In this document: piece by piece, positions 1 through 8,402 of the stretch
Numbering within the stretch: position 1 is the first letter of the stretch
Layout: each line of letters opens with the position of its first letter
From: JAEUWI01 sp942492815
GTDB taxonomy: Bacteria > Hydrogenedentota > Hydrogenedentia > Hydrogenedentales > JAEUWI01
Length of the DNA stretch: 64,000 bases
NCBI GenBank assembly: GCA_942492815.1
Contig: OW818658.1
Span: 4,526,001 to 4,590,000, forward strand
Direction: 5' to 3'
Made by a program: the position numbers and the translations under genes
The notes under the pieces: generated by a model
What the model was told of the DNA's origin: nothing
The model's database searches: none
The model's input: only the letters and a program-made list of their open reading frames with translations

Positions 1-2
1 CC

Positions 3-218
3 GAAGAAGCAACCCGCGCGACCACCGGCCTGCGCGGCGTGGCGGCCACCAAGCTGCGCCCGGCGGGCAAGGGGCGCTTCGGCGACCAGAAGCTGGACGT
101 GGTCACCCGGGGCGAATTCCTGGAAGAAGGCGTCCCCATTATCGTTATCTCCTCCGACGGCAACCGCATCGTGGTTTCCCAATCGGATGAGCCCCTGAAC
201 GGCTGGCGGACCGACTGA
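3..218 (+). CDS. NfeD-family membrane protease, C-terminal part (partial)
   Basis: Only the last 71 codons are in the window; the gene enters from the left edge. The fragment runs from EEATRATTGLRG to EPLNGWRTD and has the small beta-rich, Gly/Val-rich character of the soluble OB-fold found at the C-terminus of NfeD proteins (motif LRGVAATKLRPAGKG, then DVVTRGEFLEEG). In long-form NfeD this domain follows a ClpP-like serine protease domain and membrane segments; those are off-window, so the long form is inferred. A second, short NfeD and a flotillin-like floA lie just downstream, as in the membrane-microdomain clusters known from Bacillus (yqeZ-yqfA). Confidence 0.75.
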   Translation, partial: EEATRATTGLRGVAATKLRPAGKGRFGDQKLDVVTRGEFLEEGVPIIVISSDGNRIVVSQSDEPLNGWRTD

Positions 219-251
219 CGGCCGCGCCCGCAAGGAAAGCTGGGTTATAAC

Positions 252-557
252 ATGCACGACTCACTGCTACATATGCTGCGCGCGCTGCTGAAAGAGATGG
301 ACTATGTGCAATCCCAGGGCGCGGGATACTACAGTTGCTCGCCCTTTGCGAAGCGCTTCAACAAGCTTGCCGCCGAGGCGGCGCGTAGCCTGGGCGAGGA
401 CAATTCGCTGATGCACAGCTTCGAGCCGCTGGAAGAAACAGACCCGAAGGACACGGCGGAAAAGAGCAAGCGCCTGCTGGGCATCCGCATCGAAATTGGC
501 CAATTGATCGCGCTGCTGGAATCGACCACGCCGCAACCACGGGAGTCTGCAAACTGA
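252..557 (+). CDS. Small hypothetical protein in the NfeD/FloA cluster
   Basis: A 101-residue protein that I do not recognise. It is predicted soluble, largely helical and charged (KEMDYVQSQGAGYYSCSP near the N-terminus, EETDPKDTAEKSKRLLGI in the middle), with no signal peptide or membrane segment. Its stop codon overlaps the ATG of the following short NfeD gene (TGATG), so the two are probably translationally coupled. A purine-rich AAGGAAA lies upstream, but about 14 nt from the ATG. The position between two NfeD genes suggests an accessory role in the same membrane assembly, which is inference only. Confidence 0.65.
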   Translation: MHDSLLHMLRALLKEMDYVQSQGAGYYSCSPFAKRFNKLAAEAARSLGEDNSLMHSFEPLEETDPKDTAEKSKRLLGIRIEIGQLIALLESTTPQPRESAN

Positions 558-1051
558 TGTTCTGGCCACTGTTCTTGTTCGTACTGGGTATCTCCCTCAT
601 TGTGCTGGAGTTCGTGTTGCCCGGTGTCGTGTGCGGCATCGGGGGCGCCGTGCTCCTGTGCATCTCGGCGGTCATGGGCATCGCGGCCTACCCGGACTAC
701 ACCTTTATGATCATCATGGGCGAGTTCATGGGCCTGGGGTTGGGTGTTGGGCTCGGATTGATTGTATTGTCCAAAACCAGCAGTGCCACCGGCCTCGCCC
801 TGGGCACCAGCCTCTCCGAAGAATCGGGTTACGTCAACCTGCCCTCCAACACGGCCCTCGTGGGGCGCATCGGCGTGGTCATGACCTCGCTGCGGCCCTC
901 GGGCACCATCATCGTGGATGGGGAGCGCCACGATGCCGTTTCCGATGGTGATTTCATCAACGAGGGTGAAAACGTCCGCGTGATGGAGGTGCATGGTAAT
1001 CGCGTGGTTGTCGAACGGGGCCATGAAATGGCCCCCGAATTGAATGCATAA
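557..1051 (+). CDS. Short-form NfeD-like membrane protein
   Basis: 164 residues: two to three hydrophobic segments at the N-terminus (FWPLFLFVLGISLIVLEF, then a stretch around residues 25-75), followed by a soluble OB-fold-like domain from about residue 95 (ALVGRIGVVMTSLRPSGTII ... GDFINEGENVRVMEVHGNRV). This is the usual architecture of the short NfeD (NfeD1b) proteins that partner with flotillin/stomatin-like proteins. It lacks the ClpP-like protease domain seen in long forms. The start overlaps the upstream stop. A hairpin with a T-run follows the stop, so floA may have its own promoter. Confidence 0.8.
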   Translation: MFWPLFLFVLGISLIVLEFVLPGVVCGIGGAVLLCISAVMGIAAYPDYTFMIIMGEFMGLGLGVGLGLIVLSKTSSATGLALGTSLSEESGYVNLPSNTALVGRIGVVMTSLRPSGTIIVDGERHDAVSDGDFINEGENVRVMEVHGNRVVVERGHEMAPELNA

Positions 1052-1058
1052 CAAGTCC

Positions 1059-1086
1059 GGATGTGGGCCTGGGCCCCCATCCTTTT
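1059..1086 (+). terminator. Putative intrinsic terminator after nfeD
   Basis: GGATG-t-GGG pairs with CCC-c-CATCC around a short loop (one internal mismatch), followed directly by TTTT at 1083-1086. It lies 8 nt after the NfeD stop codon. Confidence 0.5.
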
Positions 1087-1218
1087 GCGCACGCCGCGGG
1101 GCGCTCCTGGTGCCCGGTCTTTTGGCGTGTGGATTGAAAAAGGGAAATAGCGTGTCGCCGCGCCGGGAAAACGTGCGTTTTCGAGTGTAAGGCGGCGCAA
1201 AGGGAAAGGAAGAGTACT

Positions 1219-2217
1219 GTGGGTGATTATATCTGGATTCTGTTTATTGTTGGAGGCATTGTGTGCCTCATCCTGGCTGGCGTCTTGTTCAGCTTTCTGT
1301 CGCTCTGGATCCAGGCGCTCGCATCGGGCGCCAAGGTCAGCATGCCGAGCCTGATCTTCATGAAGCTTCGGAAGATCCGGCCCCAGATCATCGTTTACAG
1401 CCGCATCAACGCGGTGAAGGCCGGCATCAACCTCGGGGTGAACGAGCTCGAAGCCCACTACCTCGCCGGCGGCAACGTCCAGCGCGTGGTGGCGGCGCTC
1501 ATCGCGGCGAACAAGGCCAACATCCCCCTGTCCTTTCAGCAGGCGACAGCCATCGACCTCGCGGGCCGCGACGTGCTCGACGCGGTGAAGACCTCCGTAA
1601 ATCCGAAGGTCATCGACTGCCCGGATCCGACCCGGGGCACGGATACCGTGGCCGCCGTGGCCATGGACGGTATCCAGCTCAAGGCCAAGGCCCGCGTGAC
1701 GGTGCGCACGAACATCAACCGCCTGGTGGGTGGCGCGACGGAAGCCACGATCATCGCCCGCGTGGGTGAAGGTATTGTGACGACCATCGGCTCTTCCGAG
1801 ACCCACAAGAAGGTACTCGAAAACCCCGACATGATCTCCAAGACGGTACTTGCGCGCGGCCTGGATGCGGGCACGGCCTTTGAAATCCTCTCCATCGATA
1901 TCGCCGATATCGACGTGGGCGAGAACATCGGCGCCCACCTGCAGATCAAGCAGGCCGAAGCCGACAAGCAGATCGCCCAGGCCCGCGCCGAAGAGCGCCG
2001 CGCCATGGCAAAGGCCCGCGAAGCGGAAATGCAGGCCCAGGTAATCGAGATGCAGGCCAAGGTGGTCGAGGCCGAGGCCGAAGTGCCCCGCGCCATGGCC
2101 GAAGCCTTCCGCAACGGCAACCTCGGCATCATGGATTACTACAAGATGAAAAATGTGATGGCCGACACGGACATGCGCGCCTCCATCGCCAAGACGGACG
2201 ATGACACGAAGAAATAG
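1219..2217 (+). CDS. floA: Flotillin-like protein FloA
   Basis: 332 residues starting at GTG with a strong purine-rich Shine-Dalgarno (AGGGAAAGGAAGAG). The N-terminus MGDYIWILFIVGGIVCLIL is a membrane segment, followed by the SPFH/flotillin-like domain with the FloA signatures KLRKIRPQIIVYSRINAVKAG and NELEAHYLAGGNVQRVV, and a C-terminal Ala/Glu-rich coiled coil from about residue 235 (QAEADKQIAQARAEERRAMAK). FloA proteins form membrane microdomains that organise membrane proteins and fluidity. Length matches the family (about 330 residues). The NfeD genes upstream are the classical genomic partners. Confidence 0.93.
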   Translation: MGDYIWILFIVGGIVCLILAGVLFSFLSLWIQALASGAKVSMPSLIFMKLRKIRPQIIVYSRINAVKAGINLGVNELEAHYLAGGNVQRVVAALIAANKANIPLSFQQATAIDLAGRDVLDAVKTSVNPKVIDCPDPTRGTDTVAAVAMDGIQLKAKARVTVRTNINRLVGGATEATIIARVGEGIVTTIGSSETHKKVLENPDMISKTVLARGLDAGTAFEILSIDIADIDVGENIGAHLQIKQAEADKQIAQARAEERRAMAKAREAEMQAQVIEMQAKVVEAEAEVPRAMAEAFRNGNLGIMDYYKMKNVMADTDMRASIAKTDDDTKK

Positions 2218-2279
2218 TTGAGTGGCACGCCCCCCTGCCGCATTTCCTCTTGGTTCGACAGGAGGCCCTTTCCGGCCTG

Positions 2280-2351
2280 CAGGGACGTCAGGGACAACAG
2301 GGACATCAGGGAATTTAAGCCCTGCCGTCGCTGGCGTCTCTGCCGTCCCTG
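2280..2351. repeat. Nonamer-phased inverted repeat (GGGAC/GTCCC type), copy a
   Basis: The left arm (2280-2312) reads as CAGGGAC units spaced 9 nt apart. The right arm (2320-2351) is its imperfect reverse complement, built of CTG-N-GTCCC units. Together they could form a hairpin of about 32 bp with a loop of about 7 nt. It lies between floA and the next gene. Related copies lie at 21118-21189, 23467-23549 and 37937-38019. Confidence 0.85.
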
Positions 2352-2401
2352 AAACCGGTGCAAGGTTCTCGGGCCTTGCACAAAGCTCACCAACCTAAGG
2401 G

Positions 2402-3115
2402 ATGATATTCGCAGTGGAAGAGCAAATCATCGGTACAATCATATTTATTGTCATCGCCGCCATCAGCGGCCTGGCCAAGCTCCAAGAGCACCGTAAAGAA
2501 GAACAGGCGCGCAAGGAGCGTGGAAACCGCAAGGGCGTGGACGAGCTCCCCGAGGCCACCCGCCGCATGCTCTACGGCGACGGCGGCCCACCCGTGGCCA
2601 AGCGACGTGGCGAGGGCACGCCCCCGCCGGTCGCCGTTCCCCGCGCGGAAGCACCCCGCCCTGCACCACAACGGCGCCCTGTACCCCAGCGCCAGCAAAC
2701 GGCCCCGGCGGGCCCGCCATGGCAGCAGCCCCCCCAGCAGACCGCACCCCAACGACCGGCACCCCAGCGGCAGTTTGCACCAGAAGCACCGCGCCCCATC
2801 GCCCAGCCCCTGCCGCAGCGCAAAGACTGGCGAGAAACCCCCGTGATGCCGCAAGCCCAGGCCCCCCTGCCCGACTACCGCGAGAATTCCGTGGTCGCCA
2901 GCGAGCATGCACAGGAACGTGCGCGCTCTGCGGCGGACATCATCCGCCAGGAAGAGCGCTATCGGAGCACCGACGCGCCCAAGCAGGCGGCACCAAAGCA
3001 ACCCGCGCGCATGAGTCAGGCACAATTGTTTCGCAGCCTGGCCCGCAACAAGAATGCGCTACGGGCCAGCATGATCACCATGGAAGTTATGGGACCGCCC
3101 AAAGGACTACGCTAG
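2402..3115 (+). CDS. Membrane-anchored proline/glutamine-rich hypothetical protein
   Basis: 237 residues with one N-terminal membrane segment (EEQIIGTIIFIVIAAISGLA), a short charged stretch (KLQEHRKEEQARKERGNRK), then a long Pro/Gln/Ala/Arg-rich region (about residues 60-165, e.g. APQRRPVPQRQQTAPAG) that is likely disordered. A conserved-looking C-terminus ends in RSLARNKNALRASMITMEVM. The ATG at 2402 has AAGGG immediately against it; an in-frame GTG at 2414 has better ribosome-binding-site spacing and may be the true start. Function is unknown. Its position after floA suggests a microdomain or envelope role, but this is weak inference. Confidence 0.65.
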   Translation: MIFAVEEQIIGTIIFIVIAAISGLAKLQEHRKEEQARKERGNRKGVDELPEATRRMLYGDGGPPVAKRRGEGTPPPVAVPRAEAPRPAPQRRPVPQRQQTAPAGPPWQQPPQQTAPQRPAPQRQFAPEAPRPIAQPLPQRKDWRETPVMPQAQAPLPDYRENSVVASEHAQERARSAADIIRQEERYRSTDAPKQAAPKQPARMSQAQLFRSLARNKNALRASMITMEVMGPPKGLR

Positions 3116-3136
3116 CCGCAGAACCACCTGCGGTTT
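3116..3136 (+). terminator. Hairpin after the proline-rich membrane protein gene
   Basis: CCGCAG-AACCAC-CTGCGG followed by TTT, directly after the stop codon. The T-run is short, so termination strength is doubtful. Confidence 0.4.
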
Positions 3137-3581
3137 ACATCTTCTCCGCGAGTCAGGCCCGGTCGGGTCTGGTTCGCGGATTTTCTTTTGAATCGCGGCC
3201 GATTCGCCTCGCTCCGGCTGGCGCGAAGTGACTCAAATACCTTCTCTTCAGACCGGTTCCACGCGTGTACCCCCGGCCTTCGCCCGTCATTCCGACGCAA
3301 TTATATACGTAGATACATTTTTACTTAAGGACAATTTTGAGCAATTGGCAACTATTTCACCTTATTCTTGAACAGGGTATTGCGTTTTTGGAGAATTCGA
3401 TCTATCCTTTAGTTCGACTTGACTCGGTGTTCATCGTTGGCAGCAGCCGCAGGTCGTTGAGGAATGACCTTATCGGAGAGGAGGTGTCCAGGCCTGTCAT
3501 CGCAGTTGTTCTGACTAAGGCAGATATGTCCCATCTCATCACCCGAATTCATACTTACCGATAATTAAGGATCGTAACACC
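3137..3581. other. AT-richer intergenic stretch upstream of the pseudopilin gene
   Basis: About 445 bases with distinctly lower GC than the surroundings from about 3296 on (e.g. AATTATATACGTAGATAC). A TTG-initiated open frame of 75 codons (3337-3564) is preceded by AAGGAC and ends 17 bases before the pseudopilin start. It has no recognisable domain and unusual composition, so I do not call it a gene. The region more likely holds the promoter and leader of the pseudopilin gene; I see no clear -35/-10 pair. Confidence 0.4.
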
Positions 3582-4493
3582 ATGAAAAGAAAAGGCTTTA
3601 CCCTGATCGAGCTGCTGGTGGTCATCGCCATCATCGGTATTCTCGCCGCCATACTGCTTCCAGCACTAGCACGCGCTCGAGAAGCCGCGCGGCGCGCCAG
3701 TTGCCAGAACAACCTCAAGCAGATGGGATTGTCCTTCAAGATGTTCGCAAACGAGTCCAAAGGGGAGACCTTTCCGCCTGCGGCCTATTTGAAAGAACTC
3801 AACACCACAGACGGGCTTTCGGATTGTCAGGGCTTTCGTCTGGCGCTGATTCCCAGCGGTCGCGACATTTACCCCGAGTACACCACCGAACTCGCCACGT
3901 TTGTGTGCCCTTCCGACGAAGATGGCCAGAATCGCTATGACGGCGGTCGCTGGCGTGCGGATGGAAATCCCGCGCTACCGGTCAACGCTTGCCGCCTGGA
4001 CGATCTCTCGTATGTCTATAGCGCCTGGCCCTTTTCGGCCAAGGACTACATGCTCAGCGAGGCCGACGACAACAAAGACTATCAACCCGGCGTGAACGCG
4101 TCGGTGACCTTCATCACGCAGTATCTGACAATTGACGGCACGATTGATGCCCTGAATTCCGGTGGTTGGAGCGCGGCCAAGGAAGCACAGGCCAAGGCGC
4201 TGGTCGACGGCCCCTTTACCTTCACGCACGAAGTTCGCGGCGCAGTCACGTTGCAGCGCCTCCGCGAGGGCATCGAACGCTTCTTCATCACAGATATCAA
4301 CAATGCAGGCGCTTCCGCAAAGGCCCAGAGCGATATCGCGGTCATCTATGACGAAGTATCCACCGTTTCCAAGAACTTCAGCCATGTCCCCGGCGGCGGC
4401 AGCGTGCTCTACATGGACGGCCACGTGGAATTCCTGAAATATCCCGCCGAGTATCCCATCAGCCGCTCCTGGGCGTCGCTGTTGGGTCAATAA
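3582..4493 (+). CDS. DUF1559-type type II pseudopilin-like protein
   Basis: 303 residues. It opens with a canonical prepilin peptidase site and N-methylation segment (MKRKGFTLIELLVVIAIIGI, with Glu at +5 after the cleaved Gly), a hydrophobic helix, and then REAARRASCQNNLKQMGLSF, the DUF1559 hallmark. The C-terminus has HVPGGGSVLYMDGHVEFLKY, matching the H-x9-DG signature of these proteins. They are expanded in Planctomycetota and related phyla and are thought to be exported and assembled by a type II secretion or pilus-like machine. The gene stands alone, with TTAAGGAT as ribosome binding site and a strong terminator behind it. Confidence 0.93.
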   Translation: MKRKGFTLIELLVVIAIIGILAAILLPALARAREAARRASCQNNLKQMGLSFKMFANESKGETFPPAAYLKELNTTDGLSDCQGFRLALIPSGRDIYPEYTTELATFVCPSDEDGQNRYDGGRWRADGNPALPVNACRLDDLSYVYSAWPFSAKDYMLSEADDNKDYQPGVNASVTFITQYLTIDGTIDALNSGGWSAAKEAQAKALVDGPFTFTHEVRGAVTLQRLREGIERFFITDINNAGASAKAQSDIAVIYDEVSTVSKNFSHVPGGGSVLYMDGHVEFLKYPAEYPISRSWASLLGQ

Positions 4494-4513
4494 ACGATTG
4501 ATTCAATAGGCAT

Positions 4514-4545
4514 GGGCTGCGGAACTTCGGTTCCGCAGCCCTTTT
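4514..4545 (+). terminator. Strong intrinsic terminator after the pseudopilin gene
   Basis: A perfect 12-bp GC-rich stem (GGGCTGCGGAAC / GTTCCGCAGCCC) closed by a TTCG tetraloop and followed by TTTT. It lies 20 bases after the stop codon. Confidence 0.93.
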
Positions 4546-5287
4546 GGTATTAGTCCGACGAATGCGCAAGTGTGTCTTGGGGAGAGCAAGGGTGCTTGAG
4601 GCCAGTACCTCTAACCACGAGCCAGCCTATAGCAGCCTATGGCCGCAACCAATGAGTTTCCCCACAGTTCCAAACCGCTCGGAACAAATGAGACAGAAAT
4701 ACTCCTTCTTTTTTTTGTGTGGCAAGCTTGGACCTTGCATCCTCCTCGCCTCGCCTAACCATTGCAACCGCAAGCTCTCGTATCTCTTTCTCTTATCTGT
4801 GAAAATCTGTGAGGAGATATTGCTTTGTCTCCGTGAAGGCACAGGAACTCCAAATCCCCCTCCTTTCCAAACATTATAAGTCAATACCTTTCAAAACCTT
4901 ACAAACCACCAAACCCCGTAGAAAATCGACCGCCTTCCCAATTTCCTTCGCGCACTGTCGCGAAGGCGCAAAGAAAATTGGTACAGGAAGTATATACATG
5001 CCGCCAGGCCTCTGCGCGGGAGTCCGATAGGCGCGTAACGATTCATTTTCTCGTTCTGCTTCGTGCTCTTCGTGGCCTTCGTGGTGAAACATTTGGTTGC
5101 GGTCGAAGGCTGCACCAGGGCCTTCGTGGTGGTATTTCCCTTCCCAAGCAGGGTCCTGCCGGATAGCGCAAGTCATACCCCGGATACGCGGGCGGATTGC
5201 GCTGCAAGTCTAAGGAGTGGTAGACTTTGGAGAAGTTCCGCTGCGTCCAGATTCCCTTTTTTCCCTCCCGTCAACAAGGAGTTCCCC
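4546..5287. other. Long repeat-bearing intergenic region upstream of recO
   Basis: About 740 bases without a convincing gene. The first half is AT-rich with homopolymer runs. It contains phased words such as ATCTGTGAAAATCTGTGAGG, a CTTCGCG/CGCGAAG hairpin near 4946-4965, and the TTCGTGG repeat at 5060-5092. Open frames crossing it (including one running into recO) are made from repeat sequence and are not supported as coding. Confidence 0.6.
5060..5092. repeat. TTCGTGG-word repeat, copy 1
   Basis: A 33-nt element made of three TTCGTGN2-3 units at 9-nt spacing, ending in GTGAAACAT. The same 33 nt with one mismatch recurs at 60908-60940, and GGTTGCGG follows both copies within a few bases. Confidence 0.85.
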
Positions 5288-6010
5288 GTGTCCCAGGAGA
5301 AGTCGGAGGCCCATGTACTTCGCGCGGTCGACTTCAGCGAAACCAGCCGAATTGTCACCTTTCTGACCCCGGAGCGCGGCCAATTGGCCTGTATAGCCAA
5401 GGGAGTCCGACGCAAGAACAGTCCCCTCGCGTCGGTGCTGGGCACGATGAACCGGGTGGAACTGGTGTATTACTGGAAAGAGGGGCGATCGGTGCAGACC
5501 CTGGGGGAGGCCAGCCTGCTGGAACCCTTTTCGCGGATCAAGTCGGATCTGGAGCGGGGCGCCTACGCGGCCTTTCCCCTGGAAATTGCCCTGAAGGTCG
5601 CCCATGAGAATGAACCCTGCCGCTCCTTCTACGAGGCCCTTTCCCGGGGCCTCTACAGCCTGAACGCCTGGGACGGCAACGCCCGCGACCACTGCTGCTG
5701 GCAGGCGGCCCGGCTGCTGGCCGCGGCGGGATTTACGCCGGAACTCTTCGAATGTGTGCAATGCGGGCGTGAAATAGGCGATAATTCCGGCTTCGACTAC
5801 CGCGCGGGTGCCGTCTGTGGTACGTGTACGCCGGATCGCCGGATCGACCGGGACATCCTGAACGATCTGCGGTCGGTATTTGCGATGGAGTCGTCCTGCC
5901 CGCCCCTGGCATCGGCGGCGATTACCTTCCGGATTGTTCGCGCCTACGCGATACGCCAGACGGAAACCGATTACCGAAGCCTCCGCGTGCTGGATGACAT
6001 GTTCGTCTAG
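5288..6010 (+). CDS. recO: DNA repair protein RecO
   Basis: About 240 residues from a GTG start chosen because AAGGAG sits 6 nt upstream; the frame stays open further upstream only through repeat DNA. RecO loads RecA onto SSB-coated single-stranded DNA together with RecR and anneals complementary strands. The N-terminal OB-fold is visible (SEAHVLRAVDFSETSRIVTF, then PERGQLACIAKGVRRKNS), followed by the helical domain and a zinc-binding pair CVQCG ... CGTC, typical of many bacterial RecO proteins. Length fits the family (about 240-250). It is followed after 14 nt by a GNAT gene. Confidence 0.9.
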   Translation: MSQEKSEAHVLRAVDFSETSRIVTFLTPERGQLACIAKGVRRKNSPLASVLGTMNRVELVYYWKEGRSVQTLGEASLLEPFSRIKSDLERGAYAAFPLEIALKVAHENEPCRSFYEALSRGLYSLNAWDGNARDHCCWQAARLLAAAGFTPELFECVQCGREIGDNSGFDYRAGAVCGTCTPDRRIDRDILNDLRSVFAMESSCPPLASAAITFRIVRAYAIRQTETDYRSLRVLDDMFV

Positions 6011-6024
6011 CGTTCGGGCGAGCC

Positions 6025-6537
6025 ATGGCAGCGTATACGAAAGGCAGCCGCCCGTCGGGGCGTTCGATGATTAAACTGGAGCCCTTGTCCGAGAAGAATT
6101 TTGTGGCGGCGACAAAGCTGGAGGTGGCCTACGATCAGGCGGGCTTCGTGGCCCCAAACGTGTTCACCATTGCGGAGTCGAAGGTATTTAATTATCTCAT
6201 GCCCCGGGTGCTTTACCGCGGGAGGAAGGCCATCGGCTTTGCCCTCTACGGCCAGGACCCGGAAACGGGGCGTTATTATATTGTCCGGCTGATGATCGGT
6301 GCGTCCTTCCAGGGCCAGGGATTCGGCCGGGAGGCCGTGCGCCTGCTGGTGTCGGAGATCGCGGCGAGGAACCGGGGCGTGTGCCCCGTACACCTCAGCG
6401 TGGTGCCCGGCAACACGCGCGCGATCAAGCTCTACGAGGGCATGGGCTTTGAGGCGACCGGCGAAGTGGATGGGGGCGAAGTGGTTTACCGACTTGATGA
6501 AACGAAGGCCGCGCAACTGAGCGGCCGCGATGTTTGA
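6025..6537 (+). CDS. GNAT-family N-acetyltransferase (polyamine acetyltransferase-like)
   Basis: 170 residues (156 if the in-frame ATG at 6067, giving MIKLEPLSEKNF, is used). It shows the GNAT fold order: beta-strand region GRYYIVRLMIGASFQGQGFG with the acetyl-CoA pyrophosphate loop (QGQGFG), then motif B VVPGNTRAIKLYEGMGFEAT. The overall look, including LMPRVLYRGRKAIGFALYG, resembles the Bacillus spermine/spermidine acetyltransferases BltD/PaiA, but the substrate cannot be fixed from sequence. It probably shares a transcript with recO. No strong ribosome binding site is seen for either start. Confidence 0.85.
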   Translation: MAAYTKGSRPSGRSMIKLEPLSEKNFVAATKLEVAYDQAGFVAPNVFTIAESKVFNYLMPRVLYRGRKAIGFALYGQDPETGRYYIVRLMIGASFQGQGFGREAVRLLVSEIAARNRGVCPVHLSVVPGNTRAIKLYEGMGFEATGEVDGGEVVYRLDETKAAQLSGRDV

Positions 6538-6588
6538 CCGCGCCGGGCATTGGCCCGCGCTTGCTAGTTTTAACTGAAGGCCCCATTG

Positions 6589-8400
6589 ATGGCTCAATCG
6601 CACATTCGCAATTTTTGCATTATCGCCCACATCGACCACGGCAAGTCGACTTTGGCCGACCGCCTGCTCCAGTTCACCCACACCATCGAGGACCGCAAGC
6701 TCAAAGAGCAGACGCTGGACACGATGGACATCGAGCGCGAGCGCGGTATCACGATAAAGTCGGTGGCGGTGCGCATGGAGTATAAAGCCAAAGACGGCGA
6801 GACCTACATGCTCCACCTCATCGACACGCCCGGCCACGTGGACTTCGCCTATGAGGTTTCGCGAAGCCTGGCCGCCTGCGAAGGTGCCCTGCTGCTCGTG
6901 GATGCGGCCCAGGGCGTGGAGGCCCAGACCCTGGCCAACGCCTATAAGGCCGTGGACCAGAACCTGGAGATCATCCCGGTCATCAACAAGATCGACCTGC
7001 CCAGCGCCGACATCGAAAGCGCCCGACGCCAGATCGAAGACCTCATCGGCCTCGACTCCGACGACGCCGTGCTGGCGAGCGCAAAATCGGGCATCGGTAC
7101 GCAGGACGTGCTGGAGGCGGTGGTGACCAAGATGCCGCCGCCCAAGGGCAACCCCGACGCGCCCCTGCGCGCCCTGATTTTTGACGCCTCCTACGACAGC
7201 TATCGCGGCGTAATCGTGTACATGCGCGTGGTGGATGGCAGCATTCGCAAGGGCCAGAAGATCCTCATGATGTCCGGCGGCGGCAAGTACGATGTGGCCG
7301 AGGTGGGTTGCTTTACCCCCGGCATCAGCGCGCTGCCCACGCTGGAGGCGGGCGAGGTGGGCTACATGATCTGCAACATCAAGACGCTGCAGGACACCAA
7401 GGTGGGCGATACGGTCACCGACGCCAACAAACCCGCGACGGAAGCGTTGCCTGGCTATGAAGAAGTGAAGCCGGTGGTGTTCTGCGGGATGTATCCCGCC
7501 ACCGCAACGGACTTCGGCGAGCTGCGGGACGCACTGGAAAAGCTGAGTCTGAACGATGCGTCCTTCGACTACGTGGCCGATAGCTCCGACGCCCTGGGCC
7601 TGGGCTTCCGCCTGGGCTTCCTGGGCCTGCTCCACATGGAGATCATCCAGGAGCGTCTCGAGCGCGAATTCGACCTCACGCTCGTGTGTACCATGCCCAA
7701 CGTGGCCTATCGGATTACCCGGATGGACGGGACCGTGACCATCCTCGAGAAGGCGTCGCAGATGCCGCCCGCGGGTGAGATTCAGTTGTGCGAGGAGCCC
7801 TACATCGAAGCGGACATCATGTGTCCCACGGAATACCTGAGCACGGTCATTGATCTCTGCAAGAAGAAGCGGGGCATCCACGTGCGCGTGGACTACATCG
7901 ACGGGAACCGCTGCATGGCGGTCTACCAGATGCCCCTTTCGGAAATCGTAGTGGACTTCTACGACAAGCTCAAGTCTTACACGCGCGGCTATGGCTCGCT
8001 GGACTACCGGATCATCGGCTACCGCACGGGCAACCTGGTAAAACTCGATATCCTGCTCAACGCCGAATCCGTCGATGCCTTGTCGGTCATCATCCACCGT
8101 GACAATGCCGTGACCATGGGCAAGGCCCTGGCGTCCAAGTTGCGCACACTGATCCCGCGCCAGCAGTACGAAGTCGCCATCCAGGCGGCCATAGGCGGCA
8201 AGATTATCGTGCGCGAGACGGTGAAGGCCATGCGGAAGAATGTAACCGCGAAATGCTACGGCGGCGATATTACGCGTAAACGGAAACTCCTCGAAAAACA
8301 GAAAGCGGGCAAGAAGCGCATGAAACAAGTCGGGACCGTGGAAGTGCCCCAGGAAGCGTTTATGGCGCTGCTGCGGGTCAGCGAAGATACGGACTACTGA
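6589..8400 (+). CDS. lepA: Elongation factor 4 (back-translocating GTPase LepA)
   Basis: 603 residues from ATG at 6589, with GAAGG 8 nt upstream. LepA binds stalled or mistranslocated ribosomes. Visible motifs: P-loop AHIDHGKST, switch II DTPGHVDF, NKIDLPSA and SAKSG of the G domain; domains II and III; and the LepA-specific C-terminal domain ending in KRMKQVGTVEVPQEAFMA. Length is the family standard (about 600). Its stop lies 2 nt before the lepB start, the widespread lepA-lepB arrangement. Confidence 0.97.
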   Translation: MAQSHIRNFCIIAHIDHGKSTLADRLLQFTHTIEDRKLKEQTLDTMDIERERGITIKSVAVRMEYKAKDGETYMLHLIDTPGHVDFAYEVSRSLAACEGALLLVDAAQGVEAQTLANAYKAVDQNLEIIPVINKIDLPSADIESARRQIEDLIGLDSDDAVLASAKSGIGTQDVLEAVVTKMPPPKGNPDAPLRALIFDASYDSYRGVIVYMRVVDGSIRKGQKILMMSGGGKYDVAEVGCFTPGISALPTLEAGEVGYMICNIKTLQDTKVGDTVTDANKPATEALPGYEEVKPVVFCGMYPATATDFGELRDALEKLSLNDASFDYVADSSDALGLGFRLGFLGLLHMEIIQERLEREFDLTLVCTMPNVAYRITRMDGTVTILEKASQMPPAGEIQLCEEPYIEADIMCPTEYLSTVIDLCKKKRGIHVRVDYIDGNRCMAVYQMPLSEIVVDFYDKLKSYTRGYGSLDYRIIGYRTGNLVKLDILLNAESVDALSVIIHRDNAVTMGKALASKLRTLIPRQQYEVAIQAAIGGKIIVRETVKAMRKNVTAKCYGGDITRKRKLLEKQKAGKKRMKQVGTVEVPQEAFMALLRVSEDTDY

Positions 8401-8402
8401 TC

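Noticed and set aside
3337..3564. TTG-initiated 75-codon frame upstream of the pseudopilin gene
   Set aside because: No domain, atypical composition and low GC; AAGGAC before it is the only support, so it is described as intergenic.
4544..4879. 111-codon frame after the pseudopilin terminator
   Set aside because: Low-complexity, AT-rich, no ribosome binding site, starts inside the terminator T-run.
5063..5287. N-terminal extension of RecO
   Set aside because: Encoded by the TTCGTGG repeat and unlike RecO; the GTG at 5288 has a strong ribosome binding site and gives the normal length.
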